Positions 5,072 through 6,382 of a DNA stretch of 6,382 nt are shown here, piece by piece. Position numbers and translations under genes: made by a program. The stretch is from Frankiales bacterium. GTDB taxonomy: Bacteria > Actinomycetota > Actinomycetes > Mycobacteriales > SCTD01. Where the stretch lies: NCBI GenBank assembly GCA_025464695.1, contig JAODNQ010000045.1, positions 1 through 6,382 of the forward strand. Reading direction: 5' to 3'. The notes under the pieces are model-generated. The model ran no database searches and had not been told where the DNA came from. It saw only the letters and a list, made by a program, of their open reading frames with translations. Within the stretch, counting starts at the first letter, position 1. Each line of letters starts with the position of its first letter.

Positions 5072-5821
5072 GTGAAGCTCAGCCCCTCGACGACCCGCAC
5101 CACTGCCCTGCTCGCCCGCACCGTCGCCGTGACCGCCCTGCTGGGCGCCGGCGTCGTCGCCGCCCCGCTGCCCGCGTCCGCCGCGTCCGACGTCGTCCTC
5201 GGTGTCCGCGCCGACGACGTCCTCGTCGCCGCCGGGGTCGACCGCGACCGCCTCGACCGCGACCTCGCCGAGCGACGGGCCTCCCGCAGCACGGCGCGCA
5301 CCCGCCTCGCCCCGCGCGCTGCCGGCCCCGTGGCGGTGCAGGCCCCGCAGGGCGTCGTCGTCGAGCGGCTGCCCATCCCGTTCCCGACGGTCCGCCGCGA
5401 GGACCCCTCCCGCTACCGCGGCACCGAGGCCGTCGCCGTCGCCGGCCGCGAGGGTGCGCTCGAGCGCACCTACGGCGACCTCGGCAGCGCCGGCCGCGTC
5501 CTGCTCCGCGAGGAGCGCGTGCGCGAGCCGCAGACCCGCGTCGTCGCGGTCGGCACCAAGCCACGACCGGTCGCAGCACGCACCTACGGCGGGCTGGACT
5601 GGGCCGCGCTCGCGCAGTGCGAGTCCGGCGGCAACCCCCGCGCCGTGAGCAGCAGCGGCAAGTTCCGCGGCCTGTACCAGTTCTCGCTGAGCACCTGGCG
5701 CAGCGTCGGCGGCAGCGGCGACCCGATCGAGCACGACCGCGACGCCCAGACCTCCCGCGCCTACGCGCTCTACCAGCGCGACGGCCGCGCGCCCTGGCCC
5801 GAGTGCGGTTCGCGTCTCTGA
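5072..5821 (+). CDS. rpfB: Resuscitation-promoting factor, RpfB-like (G5 + Rpf domains)
   Basis: A secreted peptidoglycan-cleaving enzyme, 249 residues, that helps dormant actinobacterial cells resume growth. Residues 1-38 are a signal peptide: basic start (K2, R9, R16), hydrophobic core (about 18-33) and an Ala-rich cleavage site near PASAAS. Residues 94-163 are a G5 domain (PIPFPTVRREDP, VAVAGREGALERTYGD, ending TRVVAVGTK). Residues 172-249 are the lysozyme-like Rpf domain: LDWAALAQCESGGNP with catalytic E184, then KFRGLYQFSLSTWRSVGGSG and APWPECGSRL. C183 and C245 can form the disulfide typical of Rpf proteins. The GTG at 5072 (GGAG at 5064-5067) is chosen because it places the signal peptide at the N-terminus, although the frame stays open upstream. 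M. tuberculosis RpfB is longer, with three DUF348 repeats before G5. Here only about 55 unassigned residues lie between. Position before rsmA matches rpfB synteny. Confidence 0.92.
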   Translation: MKLSPSTTRTTALLARTVAVTALLGAGVVAAPLPASAASDVVLGVRADDVLVAAGVDRDRLDRDLAERRASRSTARTRLAPRAAGPVAVQAPQGVVVERLPIPFPTVRREDPSRYRGTEAVAVAGREGALERTYGDLGSAGRVLLREERVREPQTRVVAVGTKPRPVAARTYGGLDWAALAQCESGGNPRAVSSSGKFRGLYQFSLSTWRSVGGSGDPIEHDRDAQTSRAYALYQRDGRAPWPECGSRL

Positions 5822-5859
5822 GGAGCAGTGCGGCCGCAGGCTGTAGCACTCTCTAGCCC
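5822..5859. other. Short rpfB-rsmA spacer
   Basis: These 38 bases contain a perfect ten-base palindrome TGCGGCCGCA (5829-5838) and AGTGC/GCACT arms (5827-5831 and 5846-5850) that could form a weak hairpin with a 14-base loop. TAGCACT at 5844-5850 sits where a -10 box for a leaderless rsmA message could lie, but no matching -35 is present. No Shine-Dalgarno precedes the rsmA start. Confidence 0.35.
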
Positions 5860-6382
5860 GTGACCCTGCTCAGCGCCGCCGACGTCCGGGCCCTCGCCGC
5901 CCGCCTCGACGTGCGGCCCACGAAGACGCTCGGTCAGAACTTCGTCATCGACCCCAACACGGTCCGCAAGATCGTGCGGACGGCGGGGGTGGGGGCGGAC
6001 GACGTCGTCGTCGAGGTGGGCCCCGGGCTGGGGTCGCTGACGCTGGGGCTGCTCGAGGTGGCCCGCCGCGTCGTGGCCGTCGAGATCGACCCGGTGCTCG
6101 CCGCCGAGCTGCCCGCCACGGTCGCCGCGCGCCTGCCCGACGCCGACCTCGAGGTGGTGCTGCAGGACGCGCTCACGCTGGCCGACGTGCCCGGTCCGGC
6201 ACCGACGGCGTTCGTCGCGAACCTGCCCTACAACGTCGCCGTGCCGGTGCTGCTGACGCTGCTCGAGAACCTGCCCTCGCTGCGCACCGGGCTCGTCATG
6301 GTGCAGGCGGAGGTGGCCGACCGGCTCGCCGCACCGCCCGGGAGCAAGACCTACGGCGTGCCCTCGGTGAAGGCCGCCTGGT
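5860..6382 (+). CDS. rsmA: 16S rRNA (adenine-N6,N6)-dimethyltransferase RsmA/KsgA, N-terminal part (3' end outside window)
   Basis: S-adenosylmethionine-dependent enzyme that dimethylates two adjacent adenosines in the 3'-terminal hairpin loop of 16S rRNA during small-subunit assembly; loss gives kasugamycin resistance. The 174 complete codons visible show the family signature: [17 protein letters not shown] (residues 19-35, with GQNF at 25-28), SAM motif [17 protein letters not shown] (49-64), the acidic AVEIDP (E75, D77), motif QDALTL (102-107), catalytic NLPYNV (121-126) and [17 protein letters not shown]. The start is the GTG at 5860, since [16 protein letters not shown] is a normal N-terminus for actinobacterial homologues. 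There is no Shine-Dalgarno upstream, so translation may be leaderless or depend on rpfB read-through. The gene runs off the window, so the C-terminal domain is not seen. Confidence 0.96.
   Translation, partial: MTLLSAADVRALAARLDVRPTKTLGQNFVIDPNTVRKIVRTAGVGADDVVVEVGPGLGSLTLGLLEVARRVVAVEIDPVLAAELPATVAARLPDADLEVVLQDALTLADVPGPAPTAFVANLPYNVAVPVLLTLLENLPSLRTGLVMVQAEVADRLAAPPGSKTYGVPSVKAAW

Noticed and set aside
4138..5376. Reverse-strand open frame of 412 codons spanning two genes and the intergenic region
   Set aside because: Arg/Ala/Pro-rich shadow of the 4206-4850 gene and the rpfB complement; no motifs and no plausible start context.

Overview
The window comes from a very high-G+C actinobacterial (Actinomycetota) chromosome. 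Three things point there: codon third positions are almost all G or C; GTG starts are common (tatD, the WXG-like gene, rpfB, rsmA and the reverse-strand gene); and the housekeeping order metG - tatD - rpf - rsmA(ksgA) matches the conserved actinobacterial block known from Mycobacterium (metS-tatD-rpfB-ksgA). I cannot assign a genus.

Layout: 1-1284 is the 3' two-thirds of metG (methionyl-tRNA synthetase). It overlaps tatD (1281-2114) by four bases. After an 86-base gap comes a tightly coupled three-gene cassette: a 96-residue WXG100-like protein (2201-2491), a 462-residue multidomain protein that looks like a type VII (ESX-like) secreted polymorphic toxin (2488-3876), and a 105-residue putative immunity protein (3876-4193). 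The genes overlap by ATGA and TGATG junctions. Facing them on the reverse strand is a 214-residue protein of unknown function (4206-4850). The two transcription units converge on a short perfect hairpin that contains both stop codons. A 221-base divergent intergenic region (4851-5071) then leads to an rpfB-like gene (5072-5821: signal peptide, G5 domain, Rpf lysozyme-like domain). After 38 bases comes the 5' part of rsmA (5860 to window end).

How the parts fit: metG, tatD, rpfB and rsmA are ordinary core genes for tRNA charging, metal-dependent nuclease function, cell-wall remodelling on resuscitation, and 16S rRNA dimethylation. The toxin cassette and the reverse-strand gene (2201-4850) are what is unusual, because they split the core block between tatD and rpf. 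The inferred scheme is that the small WXG-like protein pairs with the helical N-terminus of the large protein for ESX-type export, the hydrophobic middle helps delivery into a target cell, the C-terminal ~115 residues are the toxic enzyme (a nuclease-like architecture, family not identified), and the last gene protects the producer. No secretion machinery is encoded here, so export would depend on an ESX system elsewhere in the genome.

No tRNA, rRNA, CRISPR array, insertion sequence or attachment site was seen. No gene-free stretch exceeds 300 bases.
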